A stretch of DNA of 60,323 nucleotides from CAYQQK01 sp964420065 (GTDB lineage Bacteria; Bacillota; Dethiobacteria; DTU022), in contig CAYQQK010000010.1 in NCBI GenBank assembly GCA_964420065.1, positions 1-60,323 on the forward strand, read 5' to 3'. The translations under genes and the position numbers were made by a program. Below, piece by piece: positions 1 to 8,602 of this stretch. Under the pieces are notes generated by a model. That model saw only the letters and a list, made by a program, of their open reading frames with translations. It searched no databases and was not told the origin of the DNA. Each line of letters begins with the position of its first letter. Position 1 is the stretch's first letter.

Positions 1-215
1 TTAACTCGTACCAATATCCGGGGCTACTATTAAACGGCATTTGCGGAATGCCTGGGAGTGTTATAAATTACCTTGACAGCGGTTGCTATTTATGCCAATC
101 TAGGCATGAACAAAGTCATATTATTTGTTCTAATCTCCCGGACGCAAATAGCTGGGATGCGAACCAGTACACAAGTACTGGTTTTTTTAATATAAAAATG
201 AAAGGAGAGGACCAG
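1..215 (+). other. Leader and possible upstream gene end before pabB
   Basis: Frame 1 is open from the window edge to a TAA at 31-33 and may be the last ten codons of an upstream gene, but this is too short to identify. A TTGACA hexamer lies at 73-78 without a convincing -10 at normal spacing. The stretch then holds the hairpin at 162-188 and the pabB Shine-Dalgarno at 201-210. An ATG-initiated reading frame runs through this stretch into pabB, but it crosses the hairpin and lacks family similarity, so I treat it as non-coding. Confidence 0.4.
162..188 (+). terminator. Intrinsic terminator or attenuator before pabB
   Basis: AACCAGTAC (162-170) and GTACTGGTT (175-183) form a 9-bp stem with an ACAA loop, running into seven T residues (182-188). 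It lies 28 bases before the pabB start, so it either ends an upstream transcript or acts as a leader attenuator. A short CTGG (152-155) could pair with CCAG (164-167) and compete with the stem, but only weakly. Confidence 0.7.
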
Positions 216-1658
216 TTGCTTGTCAGGGAAGTGCCTTACAAGGATCCGGTGGCAACATTTGCGATCCTCCGGGAAAGACCCTACAGTTTTTTTCTGGATA
301 GTGGCATGGATCCGGAGCGCCTCGGACGCTATTCTGTGCAGGGAAGCGATCCTTTTCTGGTGTTAAAGAGCCGGGGGCAGGAAACAGCACTGCTTGAAAA
401 TGGAATATGGAAAAGGAAGAAAGAAGATCCTTTCAGGGTATTACGCGCACTATGCTCAAAATACCATGTCGCCGAAGATCCGCGTTTACCTCTGCCGGCC
501 GGGGCTTTTGGTTACTTTGCTTACGATCTGGGCCGGCAGATCATGAAACTGCCCCGGATCGCGACTGATGACTTGTGCTTACCCGAAGCTTACCTCGGCT
601 TTTACGACCGACTGGTTATTTATGATCACCGGCAACAAAAAATGTATCTATCATCAACGGGAAAACCGGAACAGGGAAACAAGGCCGAGATCCGGGCCGA
701 AGAACGGTTACAGGAACTGGAGATATTTCTCCAGCAAAACGAGGACGGTCGTTTAACGGATACCTTCACGGGTTGCAGTTGTATCCGGAACGGTGAAAAG
801 GGAACAAAATCGCCGGTGATCCGCGGGCATTTTAATTACGCTTCCTACTGTGCTGCGATTGAGAAAGTAAAGGATTCGATTAACCGGGGAGAAATCATGG
901 AGGGAATCATCAGCCAGCGCTTTTCATGCCGTGTCGACGCTGAACCGTGGCATGTTTACTTGCAACTGCGCAAGATCAATCCGGCCCCGTTTGCCGCCTA
1001 CCTGCACTATCCCGAACTGGATGTTGTTTGTGCATCCCCGGAACGTTTTCTTAAAGTAACGGATGGTTATATTGAAAGCAGGCCGATCAAGGGCACGCGG
1101 CCAAGAGGAGAAAACGCCCTCGAGGATCGGCGGCTGCGCTCCGAATTGTTGCACAGCAACAAGGACCATGTCGAGCTGGATATAATTACCTCCCTGGTGG
1201 TCCGTGAGCTGCAGCAAGTTTGTAGCCAAAATAGCGTCAATGTCCAGGAACGGTTCCGCCTCGAAGAGTATCCGACGGTGTTTCACCTTGTATCCACAGT
1301 GCGCGGCCGACTGGCGCAGGATAAAGATCTGATCGACCTGCTCCGTGCCACTTTTCCGGCCGGATCGATCAGTGGGACACCAAAGCTTGGGGCTATGGAA
1401 ATAATCGAAGCGCTTGAACCGGTCAGAAGGGGGATCTATACCGGATCAATAGGCTACCTGGGTTTTGATGGCAGCGCCGATTTGAATGTGGTTATCAGGA
1501 CAATCATTATGAAAGATGGGATCGCCTACATCCATGCTGGTGGAGGCATTGTCACAGATTCCCAACCAGACGAAGAGTACCATGAGACCATTACCAAGGC
1601 CAGGGCATTGTTCACGGCACTGGGGCATGAAGGGGAGGTCCGGGTATGCCAAAAGTAG
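216..1658 (+). CDS. pabB: Aminodeoxychorismate synthase component I
   Basis: Chorismate-binding enzyme that aminates chorismate to 4-amino-4-deoxychorismate in folate synthesis. The start is TTG at 216, five bases after AAAGGAGAGG (201-210), which gives about 480 residues; the frame stays open upstream to 48 but that part resembles no family. The PIKGT motif (Lys near residue 291) is the PabB form, where anthranilate synthase has Ala. The TFPAGSISGTPK segment (near 379) and the C-terminal DEEYHET segment are also present. The usual metal-site helix with RND is altered here (near residue 317). The next gene overlaps it by 13 bases and supplies the following step. The glutamine amidotransferase partner PabA is not in the window. 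Confidence 0.85.
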   Translation: MLVREVPYKDPVATFAILRERPYSFFLDSGMDPERLGRYSVQGSDPFLVLKSRGQETALLENGIWKRKKEDPFRVLRALCSKYHVAEDPRLPLPAGAFGYFAYDLGRQIMKLPRIATDDLCLPEAYLGFYDRLVIYDHRQQKMYLSSTGKPEQGNKAEIRAEERLQELEIFLQQNEDGRLTDTFTGCSCIRNGEKGTKSPVIRGHFNYASYCAAIEKVKDSINRGEIMEGIISQRFSCRVDAEPWHVYLQLRKINPAPFAAYLHYPELDVVCASPERFLKVTDGYIESRPIKGTRPRGENALEDRRLRSELLHSNKDHVELDIITSLVVRELQQVCSQNSVNVQERFRLEEYPTVFHLVSTVRGRLAQDKDLIDLLRATFPAGSISGTPKLGAMEIIEALEPVRRGIYTGSIGYLGFDGSADLNVVIRTIIMKDGIAYIHAGGGIVTDSQPDEEYHETITKARALFTALGHEGEVRVCQK

Positions 1659-2488
1659 CCTGGGTAAACGGTAGCTTTGTTGATCCCCGGGAACCTGTTT
1701 TCGGAGTGCGCGAGCGGGGTTTTCTTTACGGGGAGGGGTTGTTCGAAACAATCAAGATCTGCAACTTTCTTCCTCTCTACTGGGAGGAACACCGGGCGAG
1801 ACTCTTTCACGGATGTACAGTTTTAAACATATCTCCACCCCGGGATGAAATCAATACCGGGGTCATGAAAACGGCTCGGGTTCTGGAAAGCGGCGTGTTA
1901 CGCTTGACTGTCACCGGGGGGGAAACCTCGGGAAGGGGCCTCATTGCGGCCCGGAGCGAGACAGCCACTGCAGTCATAACCGGTTTCACGGGGGAACCAT
2001 ATGCCAAACAATTGTATGAAAAAGGGTTCGAGGCCTGCCTGATCAGTTTTCCCCGTAGTCAAAATTCACCTTTGGTCAAATTAAAAACGATCAGTTGTTT
2101 GGAAATTATTTGCGGCAGGAAGGAAGCCAAAGCGCACGGGGCTGATGAAGGCCTTTTTGTCAATTACCGGGGCGAGATCACCGAAAGCACGACCAGTAAT
2201 GTTTTCCTGGTCATTCAAGGGAGGCTGGTGACGCCGCCTCTCGAATGCGGTTTGCTGCCCGGAATCATGCGCGATCGGGTTCTGCTCCTGGCTGCGAAAT
2301 TGGGTCTAGCCGTCACCCAGGAAATACTCTACCCCCGTGATTTTGATCGGGCGCAGGAATCGTTTTTAACGAATGCCGTAATCGGGGTCATGCCGCTGAT
2401 CACTTTTGAAGGGAAGCCGGTCGGGAACGGCCGCCCTGGGAAACTTACCCAAACATTGTCCAGGGAATTACAGATGGCTGTTCCTTAA
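1646..2488 (+). CDS. pabC: Aminodeoxychorismate lyase (class IV aminotransferase)
   Basis: PLP-dependent fold-type IV enzyme of 280 residues. The likely reaction is splitting 4-amino-4-deoxychorismate into p-aminobenzoate and pyruvate. Visible family features are the VRERGFLYGEGLFET segment near the N-terminus, a Lys in KLKTISCLE near residues 144-146 as the probable Schiff-base residue, and the GEITESTTSNVF segment. The ATG lies inside the end of pabB, which suggests translational coupling. D-amino-acid and branched-chain aminotransferases share this fold, so PabC rests mainly on the pabB neighbour. Its stop overlaps the end of the convergent rimO by four bases. Confidence 0.82.
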   Translation: MPKVAWVNGSFVDPREPVFGVRERGFLYGEGLFETIKICNFLPLYWEEHRARLFHGCTVLNISPPRDEINTGVMKTARVLESGVLRLTVTGGETSGRGLIAARSETATAVITGFTGEPYAKQLYEKGFEACLISFPRSQNSPLVKLKTISCLEIICGRKEAKAHGADEGLFVNYRGEITESTTSNVFLVIQGRLVTPPLECGLLPGIMRDRVLLLAAKLGLAVTQEILYPRDFDRAQESFLTNAVIGVMPLITFEGKPVGNGRPGKLTQTLSRELQMAVP

Positions 2489-3855
2489 AAGCAGGACGAC
2501 ATGTGCCCGTAAAGATCGTAGGGTCCGGCGGCGGTAATTGCTACCGCAACCCGGTCACCCGGCGCCGGATCGGGACAGGTGCAGGTGAAACGGACCTTTC
2601 CATCAATCTCGGGAGCCTGGTGAGGACTGCGCCCGATAAAAACATGCCGGCGGCGGGGGTCCCTCCCCTCCACCAGGACCGGGAGGGTTTGTCCAAGAAA
2701 GCGACGGTTCAAAACCTGAGATAACGGCTTCTGAAAAGAGATCAGACGCCGGCGGCGAGCCTCCCCAACCCGCAGCGGAACCTGATCGGGCAAGGAAACG
2801 GCAGGTGTCCCGGGCTGAGGTGAAAAAGCAAAAGCACCAACCCGATCGATGGGATGCTGGCGGAGAAAAGTCAGTAATCTCCGGAAAAGAGCCTTTGTTT
2901 CTCCGGGGTAACCTACCAGCATGGTGGTGCGAAGGGTGAGCCCCGGGATAACACGACGCAACTGATCCACCAGGGCGGCTGCCCTGGCAGCGGTATATGG
3001 TCGTCCCATGGCCCGCAGCACCGGATCGGCGGCATGCTGGAGGGGCAGATCCAGGTAGGGAACCACCTTTCCCCCGGCGGCCAGACGGGTGATGACATCA
3101 TCTGTAAGGTGGGCCGGGTGGGCATAAAGAAGGCGCACCCAGAAATCACCGGGGACCCCAACGACCGCCCCCAACAACTCGGCCAGGCCCGGTGAACCGT
3201 TGCCCCGCTCACGACCGTAGGCCGCGGTATCCTGGGCAATGAGGTTGATCTCCCGAGCGCCCCCTTTTACCAGAGCGTAAACTTCTTCCGTTATTTCCGA
3301 TAAAGGACGGCTGCGAACCGGCCCCCGGAAAGAGGGGATCAGGCAATAGCGGCAGCGGTTATTGCATCCTTCGGCAATTTTGATGTAAGCGGAATAAATT
3401 GGGGTGGTTCGCAGCCGCGGGCCCCAGGAATGATAATGGCACGGGGGCGGCAGCACCAGGGCCTGGCGGCGACCGGCCAAACAGCCTTCCAAAAACTCTG
3501 GTAAGCGGTCATAAGCATGTACCCCGACAGCGCCATCCAGTTCCGGCAAAACACGTAAAAGGCGCGGGCCATACCGCTGCACCAGACAGCCGGTCGCAAT
3601 AAGCAATGGGTGGCGGCAACGGCCCCGCCGGTAACCCAGTCGGAGAATAGTACCGATTGATTCCCGCTGTGCCGCGTCAATAAAAGCACAGGTGTTAACG
3701 ATAATCACGGCGGCCTGCTCGGTTTCTCCCGTAACCGGATAACCTCTCCCGGCCAGCAAACCCATAAATTCTTCAGTATCGATCCGGTTTTTGGCGCACC
3801 CCAAAGAAACGGCGGCCACCAGCGGGCGTCCACCCGTTAAAGCTGGTTTAGGCAA
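2485..3855 (-). CDS. rimO: Ribosomal protein S12 methylthiotransferase
   Basis: Radical-SAM enzyme that adds a methylthio group to an aspartate of ribosomal protein S12. Length is 456 residues. An N-terminal UPF0004 domain carries three Cys (SLGCAKN near 20, VNTCAF near 56, TGCLVQ near 90) for the auxiliary cluster. The radical-SAM CNNRCRYC motif sits near residue 165, and a C-terminal TRAM domain follows. The start is TTG, with a GGAGGAAGGTG stretch somewhat far upstream. It is the last gene of the ftsK-rodZ-rimO run and converges on pabC. Confidence 0.93.
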   Translation of the reverse strand: MPKPALTGGRPLVAAVSLGCAKNRIDTEEFMGLLAGRGYPVTGETEQAAVIIVNTCAFIDAAQRESIGTILRLGYRRGRCRHPLLIATGCLVQRYGPRLLRVLPELDGAVGVHAYDRLPEFLEGCLAGRRQALVLPPPCHYHSWGPRLRTTPIYSAYIKIAEGCNNRCRYCLIPSFRGPVRSRPLSEITEEVYALVKGGAREINLIAQDTAAYGRERGNGSPGLAELLGAVVGVPGDFWVRLLYAHPAHLTDDVITRLAAGGKVVPYLDLPLQHAADPVLRAMGRPYTAARAAALVDQLRRVIPGLTLRTTMLVGYPGETKALFRRLLTFLRQHPIDRVGAFAFSPQPGTPAVSLPDQVPLRVGEARRRRLISFQKPLSQVLNRRFLGQTLPVLVEGRDPRRRHVFIGRSPHQAPEIDGKVRFTCTCPDPAPGDRVAVAITAAGPYDLYGHMSSCF

Positions 3856-3927
3856 CGTTAAAAGGCACCTTCCTCCGCGCCGCCGCGCCTGAATATGAAC
3901 AAAGCAAATGGCGCGAGCTACGGCGAT

Positions 3928-4779
3928 CTACTGCAGAACAAAATTAAAGTTATACGGTGTGTTGTGTTTTTTCAGACCGGTGACCTCTGTCCCGTTGACG
4001 TCAATGTGCGCCGCCGGCGGATAACCGAGGCGTATCCAAACGGACTCGCCGCTGACAGCGACCTCCCCGCCGCTTGTGTTGGTTTCCTTGTGAGTCTCTT
4101 TCCCGTTGACCAGGATCTGAACCCAGCACCGGCCGTGAAAGTGGATGGTGACTTCAACCTGTTCCGGACCGGTGACAATGTAGGTTGTTTCGCCGTCTGT
4201 TACGTCCTTGCGAGTCACCGTCACCCGTTCCGGTTCTACCTCCACTTCACCCGGGAGCTGCTCCCGGTTTCCCGTTTGAATCTCGTTCGTCGGAGGGTCC
4301 GGTAACGGCGGTTGGGACGGGAGCCCGGTCAAAATACCGTAGATAATTCCGGCCAGAATGAGCAGGGCCAGTATGATCAAACCGACCCTGAAGGAAGGAT
4401 CTTTCCGGGATTGAAAACGGGGCGCCATCCCGGACCGATCGGGTGAGATCTGTTTGGCCCGCCGGATTTGCCGGGCCCGGTCGGCTGTTTCAACGCGGTC
4501 TACCGTCTCCTGCAGTTTGCCGGTATCATCTGCCGGTTGGGCTTTTTCCCCCCTGATGCGATCATAATGCCTCATCACTTCTTGCCGGTCCAGATTCAAT
4601 ATTTCCGCAAAATTGCGCAGCGCACCTTTAAAATATACTTCGGCGGCAAAGGGAGTGCTGTCCCCCCGCTCCAAGGCCTCCAGATAACGACACTGGATCT
4701 TGGTTCGCTCACTGACCTCTTCCAGAGTAAGGTTTTTAGACAGGCGTGCCTGTTTTAAGAGTTTCCCCAACCTCTCCAT
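3928..4779 (-). CDS. RodZ-like HTH membrane protein
   Basis: Protein of about 283 residues with the RodZ/YmfM layout. It has an N-terminal Cro/CI-type helix-turn-helix (MERLGKLLKQAR..., residues 1-70), a basic linker, one membrane segment (around residues 135-155), and an extracytoplasmic DUF4115-type domain ending in NFNFVLQ. RodZ proteins link the cytoskeleton to the cell-wall elongation machinery. The ATG at 4779 has GAGGTG eight bases upstream; the frame is open 16 codons further up without an SD. It lies 84 bases after ftsK and 72 before rimO on the same strand, probably in one operon. Confidence 0.8.
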   Translation of the reverse strand: MERLGKLLKQARLSKNLTLEEVSERTKIQCRYLEALERGDSTPFAAEVYFKGALRNFAEILNLDRQEVMRHYDRIRGEKAQPADDTGKLQETVDRVETADRARQIRRAKQISPDRSGMAPRFQSRKDPSFRVGLIILALLILAGIIYGILTGLPSQPPLPDPPTNEIQTGNREQLPGEVEVEPERVTVTRKDVTDGETTYIVTGPEQVEVTIHFHGRCWVQILVNGKETHKETNTSGGEVAVSGESVWIRLGYPPAAHIDVNGTEVTGLKKHNTPYNFNFVLQ

Positions 4780-4863
4780 TGTGAAAGCACCTCGCCCAAA
4801 CATGGATTCGGATCGACACGCTGCCAATATTGCAGAGATGGTAAACCTCCACCCGGGAAAAGA

Positions 4864-7302
4864 TCAGTGTTCCAGTTTTTGTTTGAAATCCTCGTACATA
4901 CGGGCGGCCTGCTCCGGCGTGATGACGACCTCCCGCGGTTTGCTTCCCTCGAATTGACCGACCACGCCACGACGTTCCAGATCATCGATCAGGCGCGCCG
5001 CCCGGGTATAACCGATCCGAAAGCGACGTTGCAAAAGTGAAATGGAAGCCTGACCGGTCCGGACCACCAGTTCCACCGCATCCGGGAACAGTTCATCAAC
5101 CTCGTCAAATTCCTCTTCCGTTTCCGCCGGGACAAGGTGTTCTTCATAACGGGCTTCCCCCTGCGTCCTGGCGAAAGCAGCAATGCTGTTTATCTCTCTT
5201 TCACTGATATAGGCACCTTGGACCCGGATCGGCTTGACCATGCCCACCGGGAAAAAGAGCATATCCCCACGGCCAAGCAATTTTTCCGCCCCGGCCATAT
5301 CAAGTATGGTCCGCGAATCTACTTGCGAGGAAACGGTAAAGGCGATGCGGGAAGTGATATTGGCCTTGATTACACCGGTAAGAATATCGACCGAAGGGCG
5401 CTGGGTGGCAATGATCAGGTGAATCCCCGCCGCACGTGACATCTGGGCCAAGCGGCAGATCGCATCTTCGACCTCGCCCGGTGAAACCATCATCAAATCG
5501 GCCAGTTCATCGACGATGATCACAATATAGGGTAGGGTTTCACCTTTCTCAGGATTGGAAGCAACCAGTTTGTTATAAGCTGTAATTTCTCTGACCCTCT
5601 CCCGAGCGAAGAGTTCGTAACGCCGTGTCATCTCCCGGACCATGTTACGCAAGGCCAGGGAGGCTTTTTTCGGTTCGGTCACCACCGGCAACAACAGGTG
5701 CGGAATACCATTGTAGGAATTCAACTCCACTACTTTCGGATCGATCATCAAAAAGCGAACCCGGTCGGGACCGGACTTGTAAAGAATGCTGGTAATAATG
5801 GTATTCAAACAGACACTTTTTCCGGAACCGGTGGCGCCGGCAATCAGCAGGTGGGGCATGCGGGTCAGATCGGCGATTACCGGTACCCCTGTGATATCTT
5901 TACCCAAACCCGCGGTCAAGGGGGAAGCATGTTCCCTGAAATCCACACTTTCCAGGACCTCCCGCAGGTAGACCAGGGAAATAATTTTGTTCGGCACTTC
6001 GATTCCCAGGGCGGCTTTACCGGGAATAGGAGCCTCTATGCGCACCAGCGGTGCGGCCAGGTTTAAAGCCAGGTCGTCGGAAAGGCTGACAATCCGGCTG
6101 ACTTTTACCCCCGCCTCCGGCTGCACTTCAAACCGGGTCACGGTCGGCCCGGATTGAACGTGAATGACACGCGCCTTGACCCCAAAACTATGCAGGGTGT
6201 TTTCAAGAAGACGGGCCCGATCCTTGATCCCCTTGATTTGCTGGCTTTCACCTGGACGGTTGGCCCGGGCCAGTAAATCCAAAGGAGGCAGGATATATTC
6301 TCCGCCAGTCCCCATTGGCGTAGCCGCGCCGGGGGACGGAGTTACAACGGCAGTCCTGCCTCTTTCCGCTACTGATTTCCCGCCGGCAGGCGGTTCGACC
6401 AAAGAAAGGCGATATTCCTGTTGGTAGGTTGAAGCAGGCCCCGATTCCGTTGCCGGCCCGGAAAACAGGTCGGCGCCCCGGCTCCGGGCTGGGGGGAGCT
6501 CGCCGTCGGATCGTTCCGGATCACGCCTGGCTTTTGGGTCCGGCCCGGGATTTATCGCCGGTTGCGCCACGCTGATGGTAGGTATTTCGTGTTCTTCCGG
6601 GTGGGCGGCAATTTTCTCGCGCCCTGTTTTGCGGGCATGGCCGGCGGTGGCTCTCTCTTCTTCTTCCTCCTCCTCTTCTTCCTCTGAAGCGGCCATCAAG
6701 ACTACGTAGGTTTCTTTCATGAATAGTCCCAGTTTTTTGCACAGGTGCAGTGCCAGGAGCACCGTTTTTTTCAAACCGTTCAAAACCTGGTTCAAGGAAA
6801 CGCACGTGACCAGGAGCACCGCAATCAGGGCCAGTGCACCCAAAATAATATAGCTGCCCACATCCCGAAAACAGAAAAAAAGGATTATGGCAAAAATGGC
6901 GCCAACGATTCCACCACCGAGATGATGCCGGTAACCCATTTCAAGACTGCTGCGGTAAAAATCCTGCCCTTGCAGTGCGCCTGCCTGGGTTATCATCAGT
7001 TGAAAATGAGCGCTGACCATGAACAAGAGCAACAAGATCAGGATGCCGGTCAGACGGGTTTTCATTCCAAGGATTTTCTGCGGCAGCATGACTTTAAGTG
7101 CGTAAATGCCGATAAGAAACGGGATTACCACTGCCGTTTCTCCCGCCATGGTGCGTAAAACATTGTGCACAAAAAGGCCCAGTTCTCCCGTTTGAGGGGT
7201 TAGCTGTAGTCCGGCATAACAAAATACTGCTATCGTCAGGAGCACGATCCCCTTGACCTGGGTGCGCAGTTCGTTTTTGTAATCCTGGGTTCTTGTTTTC
7301 AT
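4864..7302 (-). CDS. ftsK: FtsK/SpoIIIE DNA translocase
   Basis: Membrane-anchored, ATP-driven DNA pump that clears chromosome ends from the division or sporulation septum. Of 812 residues, about 20-180 form four hydrophobic helices. They are followed by an acidic run of ten Glu and a Pro/Gly-rich linker. The motor has Walker A GATGSGKS near 485 and Walker B IIVDELADL near 595. The C-terminal winged-helix gamma domain (about 735-800) would read KOPS/SRS sites. Its position next to ylzJ/tepA matches Bacillus spoIIIE, but FtsK and SpoIIIE cannot be separated from sequence alone. The ATG has GGTGGCGGA upstream and a strong promoter at 7347-7375. Confidence 0.93.
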   Translation of the reverse strand: MKTRTQDYKNELRTQVKGIVLLTIAVFCYAGLQLTPQTGELGLFVHNVLRTMAGETAVVIPFLIGIYALKVMLPQKILGMKTRLTGILILLLLFMVSAHFQLMITQAGALQGQDFYRSSLEMGYRHHLGGGIVGAIFAIILFFCFRDVGSYIILGALALIAVLLVTCVSLNQVLNGLKKTVLLALHLCKKLGLFMKETYVVLMAASEEEEEEEEEERATAGHARKTGREKIAAHPEEHEIPTISVAQPAINPGPDPKARRDPERSDGELPPARSRGADLFSGPATESGPASTYQQEYRLSLVEPPAGGKSVAERGRTAVVTPSPGAATPMGTGGEYILPPLDLLARANRPGESQQIKGIKDRARLLENTLHSFGVKARVIHVQSGPTVTRFEVQPEAGVKVSRIVSLSDDLALNLAAPLVRIEAPIPGKAALGIEVPNKIISLVYLREVLESVDFREHASPLTAGLGKDITGVPVIADLTRMPHLLIAGATGSGKSVCLNTIITSILYKSGPDRVRFLMIDPKVVELNSYNGIPHLLLPVVTEPKKASLALRNMVREMTRRYELFARERVREITAYNKLVASNPEKGETLPYIVIIVDELADLMMVSPGEVEDAICRLAQMSRAAGIHLIIATQRPSVDILTGVIKANITSRIAFTVSSQVDSRTILDMAGAEKLLGRGDMLFFPVGMVKPIRVQGAYISEREINSIAAFARTQGEARYEEHLVPAETEEEFDEVDELFPDAVELVVRTGQASISLLQRRFRIGYTRAARLIDDLERRGVVGQFEGSKPREVVITPEQAARMYEDFKQKLEH

Positions 7303-7346
7303 TCCGCCACCTGTGCTAGAATGTTAAAATTTGCCTGCTTGCCTTT

Positions 7347-7375
7347 ATTATAGCGGAAAAAGGCTTGTCCCGCAA
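7347..7375 (-). promoter_or_regulatory. SigA-type promoter for ftsK operon
   Basis: On the minus strand, TTGCGG (7375-7370) and TATAAT (7352-7347) are separated by exactly 17 bases. The predicted start, near 7340, gives a leader of about 40 nt to the ftsK ATG at 7302. Confidence 0.7.
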
Positions 7376-7483
7376 GAGCCCTGCCCCGATCAGCGTCGAT
7401 CCCTTCCCCCTAAATATTCAATTTCAGGAAAATAAAGAGAAGAACACCGCAGTGTTTCCTCCCCCCTCTTCCACGAACCTCCC

Positions 7484-7526
7484 CTTCACCTTTCCCCGGT
7501 GGGGGAAGGTGAAGAGGTGGGGGTTT
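7484..7526 (+). repeat. Large inverted repeat with terminator-like tail
   Basis: CTTCACCTT (7484-7492) pairs with AAGGTGAAG (7506-7514). The inner TCCCC/GGGGG pairs leave a three-base GGT loop, giving a 14-bp arm with one G-U. It is followed by AGGTGGGGG and six T residues on the plus strand. Both flanking genes are on the minus strand, so it does not end either of them in the usual sense. It may be an interspersed repeat unit. Confidence 0.55.
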
Positions 7527-7615
7527 TTTCAGATCAGGCATCCTCCAAGTTACCCCTCTCTCTGTCTCAAAGGGGTGGCCAAAGGAAAAAACAACGGGGT
7601 GGTCCGTAATGAGGT

Positions 7616-8404
7616 TTAGAGCACGCCGAACAAAACAAGAATGATCACCAGCACTCCTGCACCCCAACAGTAGTATGCAAATAAATGGAAACGATGCTGT
7701 TGCAAAAGATGAATAAAAAGCTTTATGGCAAAGATCCCGGCCAGGAATGCGACCAGGCTGCCGGCAGCGTAGTGCAGCAGCAAGCCTTTGTCCATTCCGC
7801 CGTTCAGCAAGTTTTTCAATTCGAGCAGGGTTGCTCCAAAAATGACCGGGGCTGCGAGCATGAAGGAATAACGCACCGCTGTTTTACGATCAAGACCGCG
7901 CCAAAGGGCGGCGGTAATGGTGGCGCCGGATCGTGAAATGCCGGGAATAATAGCCACCCCTTGCAGAAGTCCCACCCAGAGGGCATCAGAAAAACTCATC
8001 TTCTGAAAATCCACCTTCCGGGGGCGAAACGAAGAGAGTATTTTCAGGGCGGCGCCGGTGATCAGCAGCCCCAATCCGACCACCAGGGTCGACTGGAAAA
8101 GAGCATCCACCACCGGTCCGAATATAACCGCCGCAGCGGCCGTGGGCAGCATTCCTACCAGTAACAGGAAAAGGAGGCGGCGCTGCAAGGGGTCCTTGAA
8201 ATGCAACAGACTTATAAAATCATGCCGGAACACGACAAGCACCGAAAGCAGGGTACCGAAATGAAGCAATACTTCGATGGTTACTCCCGTAGTTTTTAGA
8301 TGCAACAAGTTTTGAAACAGAACCAGGTGCCCTGAACTGCTAACCGGTAAAAATTCGGTCAATCCCTGGATTAAACCTAGAATGATTGCCTCGAACAGGT
8401 TCAC
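7616..8404 (-). CDS. uppP: Undecaprenyl-diphosphate phosphatase
   Basis: Integral membrane phosphatase (BacA/UppP family, 262 residues). It recycles undecaprenyl diphosphate to the monophosphate lipid carrier for cell-wall synthesis, and extra copies give bacitracin tolerance. The two signature stretches are present: GLTEFLPVSSSGHL near residue 14 and PGISRSGAT near residue 160. Most of the protein is hydrophobic helices. The start codon is GTG with a weak upstream GGTGG. It is flanked by intergenic spaces of about 200-300 bases and is probably transcribed on its own or with the upstream transporter gene. Confidence 0.95.
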   Translation of the reverse strand: MNLFEAIILGLIQGLTEFLPVSSSGHLVLFQNLLHLKTTGVTIEVLLHFGTLLSVLVVFRHDFISLLHFKDPLQRRLLFLLLVGMLPTAAAAVIFGPVVDALFQSTLVVGLGLLITGAALKILSSFRPRKVDFQKMSFSDALWVGLLQGVAIIPGISRSGATITAALWRGLDRKTAVRYSFMLAAPVIFGATLLELKNLLNGGMDKGLLLHYAAGSLVAFLAGIFAIKLFIHLLQQHRFHLFAYYCWGAGVLVIILVLFGVL

Positions 8405-8602
8405 GTTTTTCTTTCGCCACCGTTTCCAGCAGTGATTTCACTTTGCAGCGATTAACCGATAAAATATTGGGCCACCGGTTTCGACGATGTTTTGATTGAC
8501 CGATCCCGTCTCAATACCGGCGTTAGTCCAAACTGTTATTCTTGTTCGAAACAGTAACGACAAACTCCTGCCGCCGTGCCGGAGGGAAAGTAAATGTTTC
8601 AT
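8405..8602. other. Intergenic region, nothing recognised
   Basis: 198 bases between uppP and the Na/Pi-type transporter. I see no convincing promoter pair, hairpin with a T tract or coding signal. Confidence 0.4.

Larger units (their letters stand above)
7303..7615. other. Intergenic region between ftsK and uppP
   Basis: No gene is seen in these 313 bases. They hold the ftsK promoter (7347-7375, minus strand), and a large inverted repeat ending in GGGGTTTTTT on the plus strand (7484-7526). No coding signal is present. Confidence 0.6.

Noticed and set aside
924..1286. Minus-strand open frame inside pabB (120 codons)
   Set aside because: Lies wholly within pabB and shows no family pattern; the plus-strand protein is clearly conserved.
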